Assembly (NCBI GenBank): GCA_947495295.1
Contig: CANLYJ010000002.1
Span: 620,001-684,000, forward strand
DNA from: an uncultured Paracoccaceae bacterium
GTDB taxonomy: Bacteria > Pseudomonadota > Alphaproteobacteria > Rhodobacterales > Rhodobacteraceae
Direction of reading: 5' to 3'
DNA length: 64,000 bases
Shown: piece after piece, positions 16,999-25,173 of the stretch
How positions within the stretch are numbered: position 1 is the first letter of the stretch
Layout: each line of letters begins with the position of its first letter
Made by a program: the position numbers and the translations under genes
Notes under the pieces: model-generated
What the model was told of the DNA's origin: nothing
The model's database searches: none
What the model saw: the letters and a program-made list of their open reading frames with translations, nothing else

Positions 16999-17304
16999 AT
17001 GACTGACCAGCTTGATTCCTTTTTTGGTGCCATGTCTGACCCGACCCGGCGGGCCGTGATAGAGTATCTAACCCATGGTCCCGCGACCGTAAGTGCCTTG
17101 CATAGCCCGCATAAAATGGCTTTACCTACATTCATGCGCCATCTTGGTGTGCTTGAAAAAGCGGGTATTATCCGGTCGATCAAGCGTGGCCGCGTGCGCA
17201 CCTGCTATCTTGAGCCATCACCCCTGTTGGAAGTGCAAGGCTGGTTAGCCTGGCAACGCGAGATTTGGGAACACAGGGACGCGGCTGATCCGTCTACGGA
17301 GTAA
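16999..17304 (+). CDS. ArsR/SmtB-family winged-helix transcriptional regulator
   Basis: The 101-residue protein has the ArsR pattern: MSDPTRRAVIEYL, a recognition segment with KMALPTFMRHLGVLEKAGII, and a wing SIKRGRVRTCYLE. No metal-binding Cys pair is present, so it is more like the non-metal, SdpR-like branch of the family. It lies 99 bases upstream of kynA in the same direction and may control the kyn genes; that link is by position only. Confidence 0.85.
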   Translation: MTDQLDSFFGAMSDPTRRAVIEYLTHGPATVSALHSPHKMALPTFMRHLGVLEKAGIIRSIKRGRVRTCYLEPSPLLEVQGWLAWQREIWEHRDAADPSTE

Positions 17305-17403
17305 TCACTGACCGGCCTGCTACAGCTTGCCGGTCACATTGGGGATTGCCATTTGGGTCGCGAGGCCTGACGTTGCTGCGGCGCAACGCTGAAGGAGCCC
17401 GCA

Positions 17404-18237
17404 ATGACAGATGCTTATGATCCGGCTGATGAGGGGGCGCAGATGTCCTTTGCCAAGGACATGAGCTATGTCGATTATCTGGCGCTTGATCCCATCCTGG
17501 GTGCCCAGAACCGTCAATCGGATGCCCATGACGAGATGCTGTTTATCATCCAGCATCAGACGTCTGAATTGTGGATGCGTCTGGCCTTGCATGAGTTGTC
17601 CACTGCCCGCGACCTGCTGATTGCCGCTGATTTTCAGCCAGCCTTCAAAATGCTTGCCCGTGTGTCCCGCATCTTTGAACAGCTCAACAGCGCTTGGGAT
17701 GTGTTGCGCACCATGACACCCAGCGAATACACCGCCTTTCGCGATGATCTGGGGGCGTCATCCGGGTTTCAGTCGCATCAGTATCGTTTGATTGAGTTTA
17801 TCCTGGGCAATCGCAACACCGCGATGATGAAGGTGCATGAACACCGCCCAGATCTGCACCGGATGTTGGCGCAGGAGTTGCGGACCAAGTCGCTGTATCA
17901 TGTTGTTCTTGACCAGCTTGCCCAGTCTTTGGATCTGTCGTTTCCGGCTGATGCCTACCGGATGGATCAGCCCCATGTGCAATGTGACCCCGTCATGCAG
18001 GCCTGGACCACGGTCTATGAGGACCCCCGTCAGTATTGGACCCTTTACGAACTGGCTGAAAAGCTGGTCGATCTGGAAGACTATTTTCGTCGCTGGCGCT
18101 TTAACCATGTGACGACCGTTGAACGCATCATCGGGTTCAAACGCGGGACGGGTGGCACGTCAGGCGTGAAGTATCTGCGCCGCATGCTGGAGGTAGAACT
18201 GTTCCCCGAGCTTTGGAATATGAGAGGTCAATTGTGA
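17404..18237 (+). CDS. kynA: tryptophan 2,3-dioxygenase
   Basis: This heme enzyme opens the indole ring of tryptophan to N-formylkynurenine, the first step of the kynurenine pathway. The 277-residue sequence carries the family block [20 protein letters not shown] (about residues 40-60), [13 protein letters not shown], and the C-terminal substrate-binding segment [22 protein letters not shown] lies just upstream of the ATG. The stop codon overlaps the start of kynU (TGATG), so the two are co-translated. Confidence 0.96.
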   Translation: MTDAYDPADEGAQMSFAKDMSYVDYLALDPILGAQNRQSDAHDEMLFIIQHQTSELWMRLALHELSTARDLLIAADFQPAFKMLARVSRIFEQLNSAWDVLRTMTPSEYTAFRDDLGASSGFQSHQYRLIEFILGNRNTAMMKVHEHRPDLHRMLAQELRTKSLYHVVLDQLAQSLDLSFPADAYRMDQPHVQCDPVMQAWTTVYEDPRQYWTLYELAEKLVDLEDYFRRWRFNHVTTVERIIGFKRGTGGTSGVKYLRRMLEVELFPELWNMRGQL

Positions 18238-19439
18238 TGAAGGATATGCCAGTGCAACTGCCGATCAAGGACCAGTTCCATTTGCCCGAAGGGATGATTT
18301 ATCTGGATGGCAATTCGCTGGGTCCATTGCCCAAGGCCGTGCCGGATCATCTGTCCCGTATGGTCACGGATGAGTGGGGTGCGCATCTGATCAAGGCGTG
18401 GAATGTGGATGACTGGATGGGCCAGCCGATGCGGGTGGGCAATCAGGTGGCCCGATTGATCGGTGCCCCTGAAGGGTCCGTCACCATGGGTGATACTCTG
18501 TCGATCAAGGTGTATCAGGCCCTGTCCGCCGCCTTGCAATTACGCCCGGACCGCAAGGTGATCCTGTCGGATAGTGGGAATTTTCCGTCTGACCTGTATA
18601 TGGCGCAGGGGTTGATTGCCCACCTGAATGCCGGGCATGAATTGCGCGTTGTCGCCCCCGAGGAGGTCGCCGCGGCCATGACCCACGATGTGGCCGTCGC
18701 GATGATTACCCAGGTCGATTACCGCAGCGGCCGCATGCATGACATGGAAGGCATTACCAAGGCGGCTCATGCCGCCGGTGCGGTGATGTTGTGGGATCTG
18801 GCCCATTCGGCCGGGGCCGTGCCTGTTGATCTGGCCGCCTCTGCCTGTGAGTTTGCGGTGGGCTGCACCTATAAATACCTGAATGGTGGCCCCGGTGCGC
18901 CTGCGTTCATCTATGTTCGCCCCGATCTGATTGGTGGCATTGACCCGGCGCTGTCCGGCTGGCTGGGTCATGATGCGCCCTTTGCCTTTGAACCATCCTA
19001 TCGTCCCGCCCAGGATATTGAGCGGATGCGCGTCGGCACCCCGCCTGTGTTGCAACTCAGCGCGCTGGAGGCCGCTTTGCATGTTTGGGATGGCGTCGAT
19101 ATGCAGCATTTGCGGGATCGCAGCATCGCCTTGTCCGAATTGTTCATTTCAGAGGTCGAGGCGCGTTGTCCTTCGCTGGCCCTCGCCAGTCCGCGCGACG
19201 CGGCATCGCGGGGGTCGCAAGTATCCTTCGCCTTTGAACATGGCTATGCCGCGATGCAGGCATTGATCGCCCGCGATGTGATCGGGGATTTCCGTGCGCC
19301 GGATATCATGCGGTTCGGCTTCACCCCGCTTTATCTGGATGAAGACGATGTCAGGCGCGCCGTTGATGTGCTGGCGGATGTGATTGACAACCGTCTGTGG
19401 GATAATCCCGCCTACCAGCAGGCAGGCCGGGTGACGTGA
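18237..19439 (+). CDS. kynU: kynureninase
   Basis: This PLP enzyme cleaves kynurenine to anthranilate and alanine. The 400-residue protein has IYLDGNSLGPLPK near residue 22, MGDTLSIKVYQALSAAL, and the PLP-binding lysine in CTYKYLNGGPGAPAF (about residue 220). I start it at 18237 (MKDMPVQL), preceded by GAGAGG and overlapping the kynA stop; an in-frame ATG 8 codons upstream lies inside kynA. A formamidase gene is absent from this operon; an arylformamidase-like hydrolase occurs at 53.2 kb. Confidence 0.95.
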   Translation: MKDMPVQLPIKDQFHLPEGMIYLDGNSLGPLPKAVPDHLSRMVTDEWGAHLIKAWNVDDWMGQPMRVGNQVARLIGAPEGSVTMGDTLSIKVYQALSAALQLRPDRKVILSDSGNFPSDLYMAQGLIAHLNAGHELRVVAPEEVAAAMTHDVAVAMITQVDYRSGRMHDMEGITKAAHAAGAVMLWDLAHSAGAVPVDLAASACEFAVGCTYKYLNGGPGAPAFIYVRPDLIGGIDPALSGWLGHDAPFAFEPSYRPAQDIERMRVGTPPVLQLSALEAALHVWDGVDMQHLRDRSIALSELFISEVEARCPSLALASPRDAASRGSQVSFAFEHGYAAMQALIARDVIGDFRAPDIMRFGFTPLYLDEDDVRRAVDVLADVIDNRLWDNPAYQQAGRVT

Positions 19440-19503
19440 CCTGCTTGACCCTGATGTGATTGTGCCTAGTTTGCCGGTCTCATATCAAGCAAACAGGTGA
19501 CCC

Positions 19504-20739
19504 ATGTCAGATCACATCGACCCCGCAAAGCTGGACCGGTTGGCCGAGATTGCCGTGCGCATTGGTGTCAATCTGCAACCGGGGCAGGATTTGGTCATTA
19601 CGGCCCCCACCGATGCGATGGAACTGGTCCGCCGGATCACGGTGCACGCCTATAAGGCCGGGGCCGGTGCTGTCGTTCCGTTCTTTTCTGATGATGCCAT
19701 GATATTGGCCCGGTTCGAAAATGCCCGCGACGAAAGCTTTGATTACGCGCCCGGCTGGCTTTACGGCGCCATGGCTGAGGCTTTCAAAGGCGGGGCTGCC
19801 CGGATGGCGATTAAGGGTGACGACCCGATGCTGCTGGCCGAACAGGACCCCGAAAAGGTGGCCCGGCTGGGCAAGGCCACGTCGATCGCGGCGAAACCGG
19901 CGATGGACCCGATTGTGGGGTTCGAGGTGAATTGGAATATCGTCGCCTATCCCGGTGCGGGCTGGGCGAAAGCCGTTTATCCCGACCTACCGGTTGAAGA
20001 GGCGCAGGGTAAACTGATGGACGCGATCTATGACGCATCCCGGCTGGATGGCGACGATCCGGTGGCGAATTGGGAAGCGCATACCAAGACCCTGAAAGAA
20101 AGGGTGAACTGGCTGAATGATCAGAACTTCGCCGCCCTGCACTATACCGGGCCGGGCACGGACCTGCATCTGGGCCTTGCCGACGGGCATATCTGGAAGG
20201 GTGGGGCATCGCCCGCGCTGAACGGTGTGGTCTGCCAGCCCAACATCCCGACCGAAGAGGTCTTTACCTGCCCGCATGCCTATAAGGTGGATGGCACGGT
20301 TGCGGCCACCAAACCGCTGGCCCATCAAGGCAGCGTGATCGAAGATATCGCCGTGCGTTTCGAAGCTGGTCGCATTGTGGAGGCGACGGCCAGCAAGGGC
20401 GAGGATGTGCTGAAAGCTTTGCTGAAAACGGATGATGGGGCCAGCCGGATTGGTGAGGTCGCGCTTGTTCCCCATTCCAGCCCGATCAGCCAGTCGGGGA
20501 CGCTGTTCTACAACACATTGTTTGACGAAAACGCATCCTGCCACATTGCCCTTGGTCAATGCTATGCCGACACGATCACAGGCGGATCCGAGCTATCGCC
20601 GGAAGAGCTGAAGCAAAAGGGTGGCAACCAAAGTATCATCCATGTGGACTGGATGATGGGGTCGGACGCGGTGGATATTGACGGGATTACCAAGACGGGT
20701 GAGCGGGTGCCTGTCATGCGCGGCGGTGAATGGGCCTGA
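19504..20739 (+). CDS. M29 family metalloaminopeptidase
   Basis: The 411-residue thermophilic-type (AmpS/AmpT) aminopeptidase belongs to peptidase family M29. Metal-ligand blocks are visible as NIPTEEVFTCPH (about residue 252), GEVALVPHSSPISQSG and LFDENASCHIALG, and near the C-terminus QSIIHVDWMMGS. It should release N-terminal amino acids from peptides in the cytoplasm. It is a single gene starting at ATG 19504 after AAACAGGTG, 64 bases after kynU and possibly co-transcribed with it. Confidence 0.92.
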   Translation: MSDHIDPAKLDRLAEIAVRIGVNLQPGQDLVITAPTDAMELVRRITVHAYKAGAGAVVPFFSDDAMILARFENARDESFDYAPGWLYGAMAEAFKGGAARMAIKGDDPMLLAEQDPEKVARLGKATSIAAKPAMDPIVGFEVNWNIVAYPGAGWAKAVYPDLPVEEAQGKLMDAIYDASRLDGDDPVANWEAHTKTLKERVNWLNDQNFAALHYTGPGTDLHLGLADGHIWKGGASPALNGVVCQPNIPTEEVFTCPHAYKVDGTVAATKPLAHQGSVIEDIAVRFEAGRIVEATASKGEDVLKALLKTDDGASRIGEVALVPHSSPISQSGTLFYNTLFDENASCHIALGQCYADTITGGSELSPEELKQKGGNQSIIHVDWMMGSDAVDIDGITKTGERVPVMRGGEWA

Positions 20740-20806
20740 ACGCCCATCTGCGCTTGCGATTTCGTAACCTTTGCACATATAGAAAGGCATGTAATCGGAG
20801 GTCAAG

Positions 20807-21118
20807 ATGCGCGCACGAATCTATAAGCCAGCCAAGACAGCCATGTCATCAGGCACAGCCAAGACAAAACATTGGGTTTTGGAACATGTGGCCGAAACTG
20901 CGCGTGAGGTTGATCCGCTGATGGGCTGGACGTCGTCCGCCGATACGCAGGCGCAGGTCAAATTGGAATTCGACAGCAAGCAAAAGGCTGTCGAATACGC
21001 CCGCGAGAATAATATCGATTTCGTGATTCAGGAACCAAAGACGCGCAAGGCCAATATCCGCCCCGGTGGCTATGGCGAAAACTTTGCCACTAATCGACGT
21101 GGGGCCTGGACACACTAG
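20807..21118 (+). CDS. NDUFS4-like (ETC complex I subunit) protein
   Basis: The 103-residue protein matches the alphaproteobacterial homologue of the mitochondrial 18-kDa complex I subunit NDUFS4. Landmarks are [28 protein letters not shown], and the C-terminal [21 protein letters not shown]. It should be a peripheral accessory subunit of NADH:ubiquinone oxidoreductase. A strong ribosome-binding site (GGAGG) precedes the ATG. The gene stands away from any nuo operon, as is usual in this group. Confidence 0.9.
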   Translation: MRARIYKPAKTAMSSGTAKTKHWVLEHVAETAREVDPLMGWTSSADTQAQVKLEFDSKQKAVEYARENNIDFVIQEPKTRKANIRPGGYGENFATNRRGAWTH

Positions 21119-21152
21119 GTTTTTGTCTAACCCGATCTATTGAGAGTTCATT

Positions 21153-21923
21153 CTGACCCTACGCGAACGCACCGCCGCACTCATTGAAAGCCGCCCTGTG
21201 GGCGCGACGATCATTGGCGTTATCATCTTCAATGCCATCATCCTAGGGCTTGAGACGTCGCCCGCCGCGATGGCGCAGGCGGGTGATCTGATTCTGGCGC
21301 TTGATGCGGCCTGTCTTGCATTTTTTGTTGTCGAGATTCTGCTGAAACTATTCGCCTATGGTGGCCGCTTTTTCAGAAGTGGTTGGAACTTGTTTGATCT
21401 GGCGATTGTGGGCATCTCGCTGGTCCCCGCTTCTGCCGGGATGTCCGTCCTGCGGGCGCTGCGGATATTGCGGGTCCTGCGTCTGGTGTCGGTTGCCCCG
21501 CGTCTGCGGCGTGTAGTTGAAGGGTTTGTCACCGCCTTGCCCGGTATGGGGTCGGTCTTTGTCCTAATGGCGATCATCTTTTACATCGCAGCTGTCATGG
21601 CAACGAAACTGTTCGCGGCATCCTTTCCCGAATGGTTCGGCAGCCTGGGCCAATCGGCCTATACGCTGTTTCAAATCATGACGCTGGAAAGCTGGTCCAT
21701 GGGGATCGTCCGCCCTGTGATGGAAAGCTACCCGTACGCATGGGCGTTCTTTGTGCCTTTTATCATGGTCACGACCTTTGCCGTGGTGAACCTGCTTGTC
21801 GGTTTGATCGTGAACTCCATGCAGGACGCGCATGCTGAGGAAAGCAACGCCGCGACAGATGAATATCGCAACGAAATTATCGCCCGCTTGGAAGCGATTG
21901 AACGCGCCGTGCAGAAGAAATAA
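21153..21923 (+). CDS. NavBac-type voltage-gated sodium channel
   Basis: This is a six-helix single-domain channel. The voltage sensor S4 has Arg at every third position (RALRILRVLRLVSVAPRLRR). The selectivity filter reads TLESWSMG, the sequence seen in NaChBac/NavAb channels, so it should pass sodium as a tetramer. The C-terminus (after about residue 225) is a likely coiled coil. The frame opens at 21144 and contains no ATG. TLRERTAALIESRP, the usual amphipathic N-terminus, begins after CTG at 21153, with ATT at 21150; GTG at 21198 would delete it. I chose the CTG, with TTGAGAG upstream, but GTG is the conventional alternative (241 residues). Confidence 0.85.
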   Translation: MTLRERTAALIESRPVGATIIGVIIFNAIILGLETSPAAMAQAGDLILALDAACLAFFVVEILLKLFAYGGRFFRSGWNLFDLAIVGISLVPASAGMSVLRALRILRVLRLVSVAPRLRRVVEGFVTALPGMGSVFVLMAIIFYIAAVMATKLFAASFPEWFGSLGQSAYTLFQIMTLESWSMGIVRPVMESYPYAWAFFVPFIMVTTFAVVNLLVGLIVNSMQDAHAEESNAATDEYRNEIIARLEAIERAVQKK

Positions 21924-21970
21924 TCGGACTTGCCAAAGGCAGGCAGACCGCGCCATACCTCGCCCTGCGC

Positions 21971-22047
21971 GGTCCGGTAGCTCAACTGGATAGAGCAGCT
22001 GACTTCTAATCAGCAGGTTGAGGGTTCGAGTCCTTCCCGGATCGCCA
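21971..22047 (+). tRNA. tRNA-Arg (anticodon TCT)
   Basis: The 77-base sequence folds as a complete cloverleaf. The acceptor GGTCCGG pairs with CCGGATC, the D arm is GCTC/GAGC, and the anticodon stem GCTGA/TCAGC encloses the loop CTTCTAA (anticodon TCT). The T arm is GAGGG-TTCGAGT-CCTTC, followed by an encoded CCA end. It reads AGA codons. It marks the left edge of a stretch of poorly conserved, A+T-richer genes. Confidence 0.95.
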
Positions 22048-22050
22048 GAA

Positions 22051-22152
22051 TTGCCATTGTTCGAGAATGAACATTTGGTTGCGCTTTTGGGCGGCATTCA
22101 TCCCAAAGTTTACGAAGAATTAAGATCGCTCTTGTTGGATGTGCCCGACTGA
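22051..22152 (+). pseudogene. possible 3' gene remnant directly after tRNA-Arg
   Basis: A frame open from within the tRNA end to TGA at 22150-22152 encodes a protein-like C-terminus (FENEHLVALLGG, then IHPKVYEELRSLLLDVPD). There is no ATG and no ribosome-binding site, only TTG at 22051. It could be the tail of a gene whose front was lost when material was inserted or deleted next to the tRNA. I do not recognise the family. Confidence 0.3.
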
Positions 22153-22179
22153 ACAGTGTTTTCGGACGATGGTGATTTC

Positions 22180-22467
22180 ATGCGTAACTACCTGACAATG
22201 GCCTTATTGGCATTCACAGGACTGCCTGTATCGGCGCAGGATGCGCCCGATCTGATCGCAATCGCCCAATCGCAGGGTGCCTGTGGTCCATTTGGCGTTG
22301 CGACCGCCGTCCTTGATGCCGAAGGTGCTTTGCGTGTCACCTGCAACGAGGATGCAACCGCCTTTGTGCCATTGCTTGGTGGTCTGGCCCCTGTGCTGGG
22401 TCTGGGTGCCGCTGCGACTGTTGCGGCGGCCCTTGCAGGCGGGAATGCGACCCCCGACACCCAATAG
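22180..22467 (+). CDS. small predicted secreted protein, unknown function
   Basis: The 95-residue product has a signal peptide ending LPVSAQDAP, two Cys (near residues 36 and 54), a short polar middle and a hydrophobic Ala/Gly/Leu-rich C-terminal segment (about residues 62-88). I start it at ATG 22180 (MRNYLTMALL); a GTG 8 codons upstream would break the signal peptide. Such small secreted proteins with a hydrophobic tail are common in Rhodobacterales, but I know no function. Confidence 0.6.
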   Translation: MRNYLTMALLAFTGLPVSAQDAPDLIAIAQSQGACGPFGVATAVLDAEGALRVTCNEDATAFVPLLGGLAPVLGLGAAATVAAALAGGNATPDTQ

Positions 22468-22629
22468 TTGTTGGCGCGCTTTCGGCAATTCTGTCGGTGC
22501 CAATGTCAGTCATGTCACGCCTTTTGCGTGTTTGTGTGAAACCTGGAACAATTTAGAGATGTTGCAACGTTCCATAATACCTGCCAGTGATGATGCGGAT
22601 AAGTTGCCGAATACTTAGCGCCAGCGCTG

Positions 22630-23277
22630 ATGACTGACCCAGACATTGTGAACGTGATCTTGAAGCCCGCAGTCAATACAAGCAGGTTATGTCGTGCCTT
22701 AGCTTCGGTGGCGCCGCGCCTGTTCTTAATCCTGACCTTAGGCCTTTGCATTGTCAGCATGCCGAAACCGGCATATGCGCAGGCCGAGTGGGAGATTGCG
22801 AAGAAACGGCTTTCCGACGCGAAAAACTGGGACGAGATGTGCGCAATTGAGGATTGCGATCAGTTCCCGAAAGGATATGCGACCTGGCTGGTCGGGTCTC
22901 AGTCCTACTATTTCCCGCTATACAGAACGTTGACCGAACGACCGCCCGAGATCTACGGGGTACGTGTTGGACGGTTCTACGAGTTGGACGATGAAGGTCA
23001 TATAACGCGCTCATTTGACTATAGTCGCGGATACCGTTTCATTGAATGCTGCCACTATATGTTGACGTATTTCCGTCAGCTTTATGGTGTGTCTGAAAAT
23101 GCAGAAAACGATCCGCCACGCGTCAACACAATTAAGTTTGAAACACACCCAGATCGCTTCAGGTATCTCAGTTCTATCTGGTCTCGCATGAGGAAAGAGA
23201 ACTACAGACACCTACCTTTTCCAACGTTCGCGGAGGCATTTCCTGAACCGCTCAGGTCGTATAATGACGACTTTTGA
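22630..23277 (+). CDS. hypothetical exported protein, probably truncated by in-frame TGA
   Basis: The 215-residue product has a long N-terminus, a hydrophobic segment (about residues 28-45) and a cleavage-like AYAQA, suggesting export. The mature part is rich in aromatic residues with Cys at CAIEDC and ECC. I recognise no domain. Its TGA stop (23275-23277) is followed in the same frame by 114 open, protein-like codons. The natural gene may therefore encode about 330 residues and be interrupted here. It is A+T-richer than its neighbours and lies in the small island after tRNA-Arg. Confidence 0.55.
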   Translation: MTDPDIVNVILKPAVNTSRLCRALASVAPRLFLILTLGLCIVSMPKPAYAQAEWEIAKKRLSDAKNWDEMCAIEDCDQFPKGYATWLVGSQSYYFPLYRTLTERPPEIYGVRVGRFYELDDEGHITRSFDYSRGYRFIECCHYMLTYFRQLYGVSENAENDPPRVNTIKFETHPDRFRYLSSIWSRMRKENYRHLPFPTFAEAFPEPLRSYNDDF

Positions 23278-23622
23278 ATTGTAGATGTTAGTGAACGACA
23301 GAGTAACCGGACCGTTCCTTTCAGCATTATTTCCAAGCAACCCCTCCTGACGAACCGGCATGTCTACGGTTACTGCACTTCGCATTGCTGGTTTTATACT
23401 GTTTCGTTTCAAAAGGATGTGGATAACACCTTGCCAGACTTTGAAATCAACACGCACTCCTATGCAAGAAATCTCTTCCTTTGTGAACCGGACGAGCTGG
23501 AAAGCGGGTGCGATCCGCTCTCTCCGGATTTCCCGGATGTACCTGCAATGCTTGCTGGCATCGAAGAAACGCTCGAATTTGCAAAAAAGGTGCCGCCTTC
23601 AATCTCGCCTGACAGGAACTAG
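23278..23622 (+). pseudogene. in-frame 3' continuation of the exported protein beyond TGA
   Basis: Directly after the TGA the same frame continues for 114 codons to a TAG at 23620-23622. The translation looks like protein (LLTNRHVYGYCTSHCWFY, then SYARNLFLCEPDELESGCD). A separate start is conceivable at GTG 23419, which is preceded by AAAAGGA and would give 67 residues. That would leave the protein-like part from 23278 to 23418 unexplained, so I favour a split gene. Confidence 0.45.
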
Positions 23623-23639
23623 GTCGCCCAAGCAACGCA

Positions 23640-24104
23640 TTAGCAGGGCGGATAGCCCATCGCGATCAGCTGGGTGCCGCTGATCCGCAGATAGCCCGAA
23701 ATCGTGTGCCGCGCGTCGCGCAGGAACCAGTCCTTGAGCGCCGCATTATAATGCGCGGCCATGACGTTCGACCAATGGTTGAATTCTGAGGCGGGCAATG
23801 CGCGTCCATGGCGGCTGGGGCCGTGAAACCCAAAGGACGTATTCGGGCTGACGCACATGTCATCAACCCCCAGATACATCGTGCAGGACGAATAGCAGAT
23901 ATTTCCCCGCAATTCGACCCGCGTGCTTTCTGCGTTCATCGATGCAATTTCGACGGCACGCGCGCCAATATAACCACCGCGATCATTTTGGATGACCCGG
24001 ATTGTCGCACTGTCTGCCACGGTCTGAACACCACAAATGGCTAGTATCATGGCTGCAAGCAGCGCATGACCCTTGGGGAATATTCCCCGCAAGGCATGTC
24101 TCAT
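23640..24104 (-). CDS. periplasmic ClpP/crotonase-like protein (COG3904 type)
   Basis: The 154-residue protein has an N-terminal signal/anchor (about residues 10-30) and the segment VELRGNICYSSCTMYLG (about residues 63-79), followed by CVSPNTSFGFHGPS. This is the ClpP-like pattern of COG3904 periplasmic proteins, with the SSCT nucleophile region. No reaction is established for the family. The ATG at 24104 is preceded by GAGAAACAACA, which lies inside a nested inverted repeat, so translation may be controlled by RNA structure. Confidence 0.7.
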   Translation of the reverse strand: MRHALRGIFPKGHALLAAMILAICGVQTVADSATIRVIQNDRGGYIGARAVEIASMNAESTRVELRGNICYSSCTMYLGVDDMCVSPNTSFGFHGPSRHGRALPASEFNHWSNVMAAHYNAALKDWFLRDARHTISGYLRISGTQLIAMGYPPC

Positions 24105-24105
24105 T

Positions 24106-24164
24106 GTTGTTTCTCACTCTACCCAATCACGTTTGTACGTGATTCCCACCCCTAGAGAAACAAC
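24106..24164 (-). promoter_or_regulatory. nested hairpin overlapping the ribosome-binding site of the ClpP-like gene
   Basis: Outer arms are perfect over 10 bases (GTTGTTTCTC at 24106-24115 and GAGAAACAAC at 24155-24164). Inner arms are perfect over 8 bases (AATCACGT at 24125-24132 and ACGTGATT at 24137-24144) around a 4-base loop. On the minus strand the outer arm GAGAAACAAC ends two bases before the ATG and would be the Shine-Dalgarno region, so the stem would hide it. It could be a cis-acting RNA switch or a double operator. Confidence 0.5.
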
Positions 24165-24317
24165 AGCGGCGTTAAGGAAATCTTGCCTTTCGGATTTGTG
24201 GGATATTCATCTAAAAGTGTATGAGTTTCCACCGCACACGTATGACGTGTTTTCGTTAATTCGAAATATGAAAATTTGTCAAAAATTGCACGAATAGGGG
24301 GATTCTGAGCACTGCAA

Positions 24318-24332
24318 TTAAGAACTCTTTAA
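24318..24332. promoter_or_regulatory. CtrA-like box upstream of the priming glycosyltransferase
   Basis: The site TTAA-GAACTCT-TTAA is a perfect match to the alphaproteobacterial CtrA consensus TTAA-N7-TTAA. It lies 75 bases before the start of the sugar transferase gene, in a 300-base A+T-rich promoter region. A half site TTAACCAT follows at about 24353. Confidence 0.5.
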
Positions 24333-24406
24333 CTGCGCACATTACAGCTTCGTTAACCATGCAGGGCCGTAAGTCACTGTAAAGTCGTTAACTTTTTGGG
24401 AAGGTT

Positions 24407-25072
24407 GTGGCGATGCTGGATTATCATGCTGGTGCCTGGGAGGCCAAGGATGGCCTGCCCGGAGAAGAGAATTTTCAAAGTCTGAAACCCCCGCGACATA
24501 TCGTCAAAACCTGTTCCGACCATATGATGGCACTGTTGCTGCTCTGTCTGTTGATCCCGATTGCTGCGGTCCTGACGCTGCTCAATCCGTTCATGAATCG
24601 TGGTCCGCTATGGTTCATACAACGCCGCATGGGATATCGTTGTCAGCCGTTCTGGGCGATCAAGTTTCGTACGATGACAATCGCAGGCGAGACCGAACGC
24701 GGTGCCTTTGATGCGCTGGAGCATGACCGGATCACAGGCCTTGGGCGGTTTCTGCGCAAGACGCGCATTGATGAGTTGCCGCAGATCATCAACGTGCTGC
24801 GCGGCGATATGAGCCTGATTGGCCCACGCCCCGATTCCTATGATCATGCCCGTGTCTATCTGCAGGCGGTCCCTGGCTACCGCGCACGTCACGAGATCAT
24901 GCCCGGCATCAGCGGCCTGGCCCAGACCGAGGTTGGGTATGTCGACGGGTTGGAGGGTGTCCGTCGCAAGGTGGCGGCCGACCTGCACTATGTTGCCCAT
25001 GCGACGCTGCGCATGGATTTGTGGATTGTCTGGCGGACGCTTGTTGTCGTTGTGAGCCGCAGCGGGTCCTGA
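24407..25072 (+). CDS. polyisoprenyl-phosphate sugar transferase (priming enzyme)
   Basis: The 221-residue bacterial sugar transferase (ExoY/WcaJ C-terminal type) starts repeat-unit synthesis by transferring a sugar-1-phosphate to undecaprenyl phosphate. One membrane segment (about residues 38-62) is followed by the conserved RRMGYRCQPFWAIKFRTM, KTRIDELPQIINVLRGDMSLIGPRP and PGISGLAQ blocks. Start is GTG 24407 or ATG 24413, both after GGGAAGG. It heads the left part of the polysaccharide locus and has a CtrA-like box upstream. Confidence 0.92.
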   Translation: MAMLDYHAGAWEAKDGLPGEENFQSLKPPRHIVKTCSDHMMALLLLCLLIPIAAVLTLLNPFMNRGPLWFIQRRMGYRCQPFWAIKFRTMTIAGETERGAFDALEHDRITGLGRFLRKTRIDELPQIINVLRGDMSLIGPRPDSYDHARVYLQAVPGYRARHEIMPGISGLAQTEVGYVDGLEGVRRKVAADLHYVAHATLRMDLWIVWRTLVVVVSRSGS

Positions 25073-25173
25073 CCCCGGTGTTGCGTCAAATGCCGTGATG
25101 CGCGCGTAGGTCCAAGTGATCGGTAAGCCCTAGCCACTAAGCATTGGTTTCAATCTATTCTCTGGAGAAGCCA

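Noticed and set aside
23260..23300. Selenocysteine recoding at the TGA of the exported protein
   Set aside because: No clear SECIS-type hairpin directly after the TGA, no selA/selB/selC in the window, and the surrounding residues are not a redox motif. A nonsense mutation is simpler.
22028..24400. Attachment-site duplication of the tRNA-Arg 3' end
   Set aside because: I found no second copy of the tRNA 3' segment downstream and no integrase gene, so an intact integrative element cannot be claimed.
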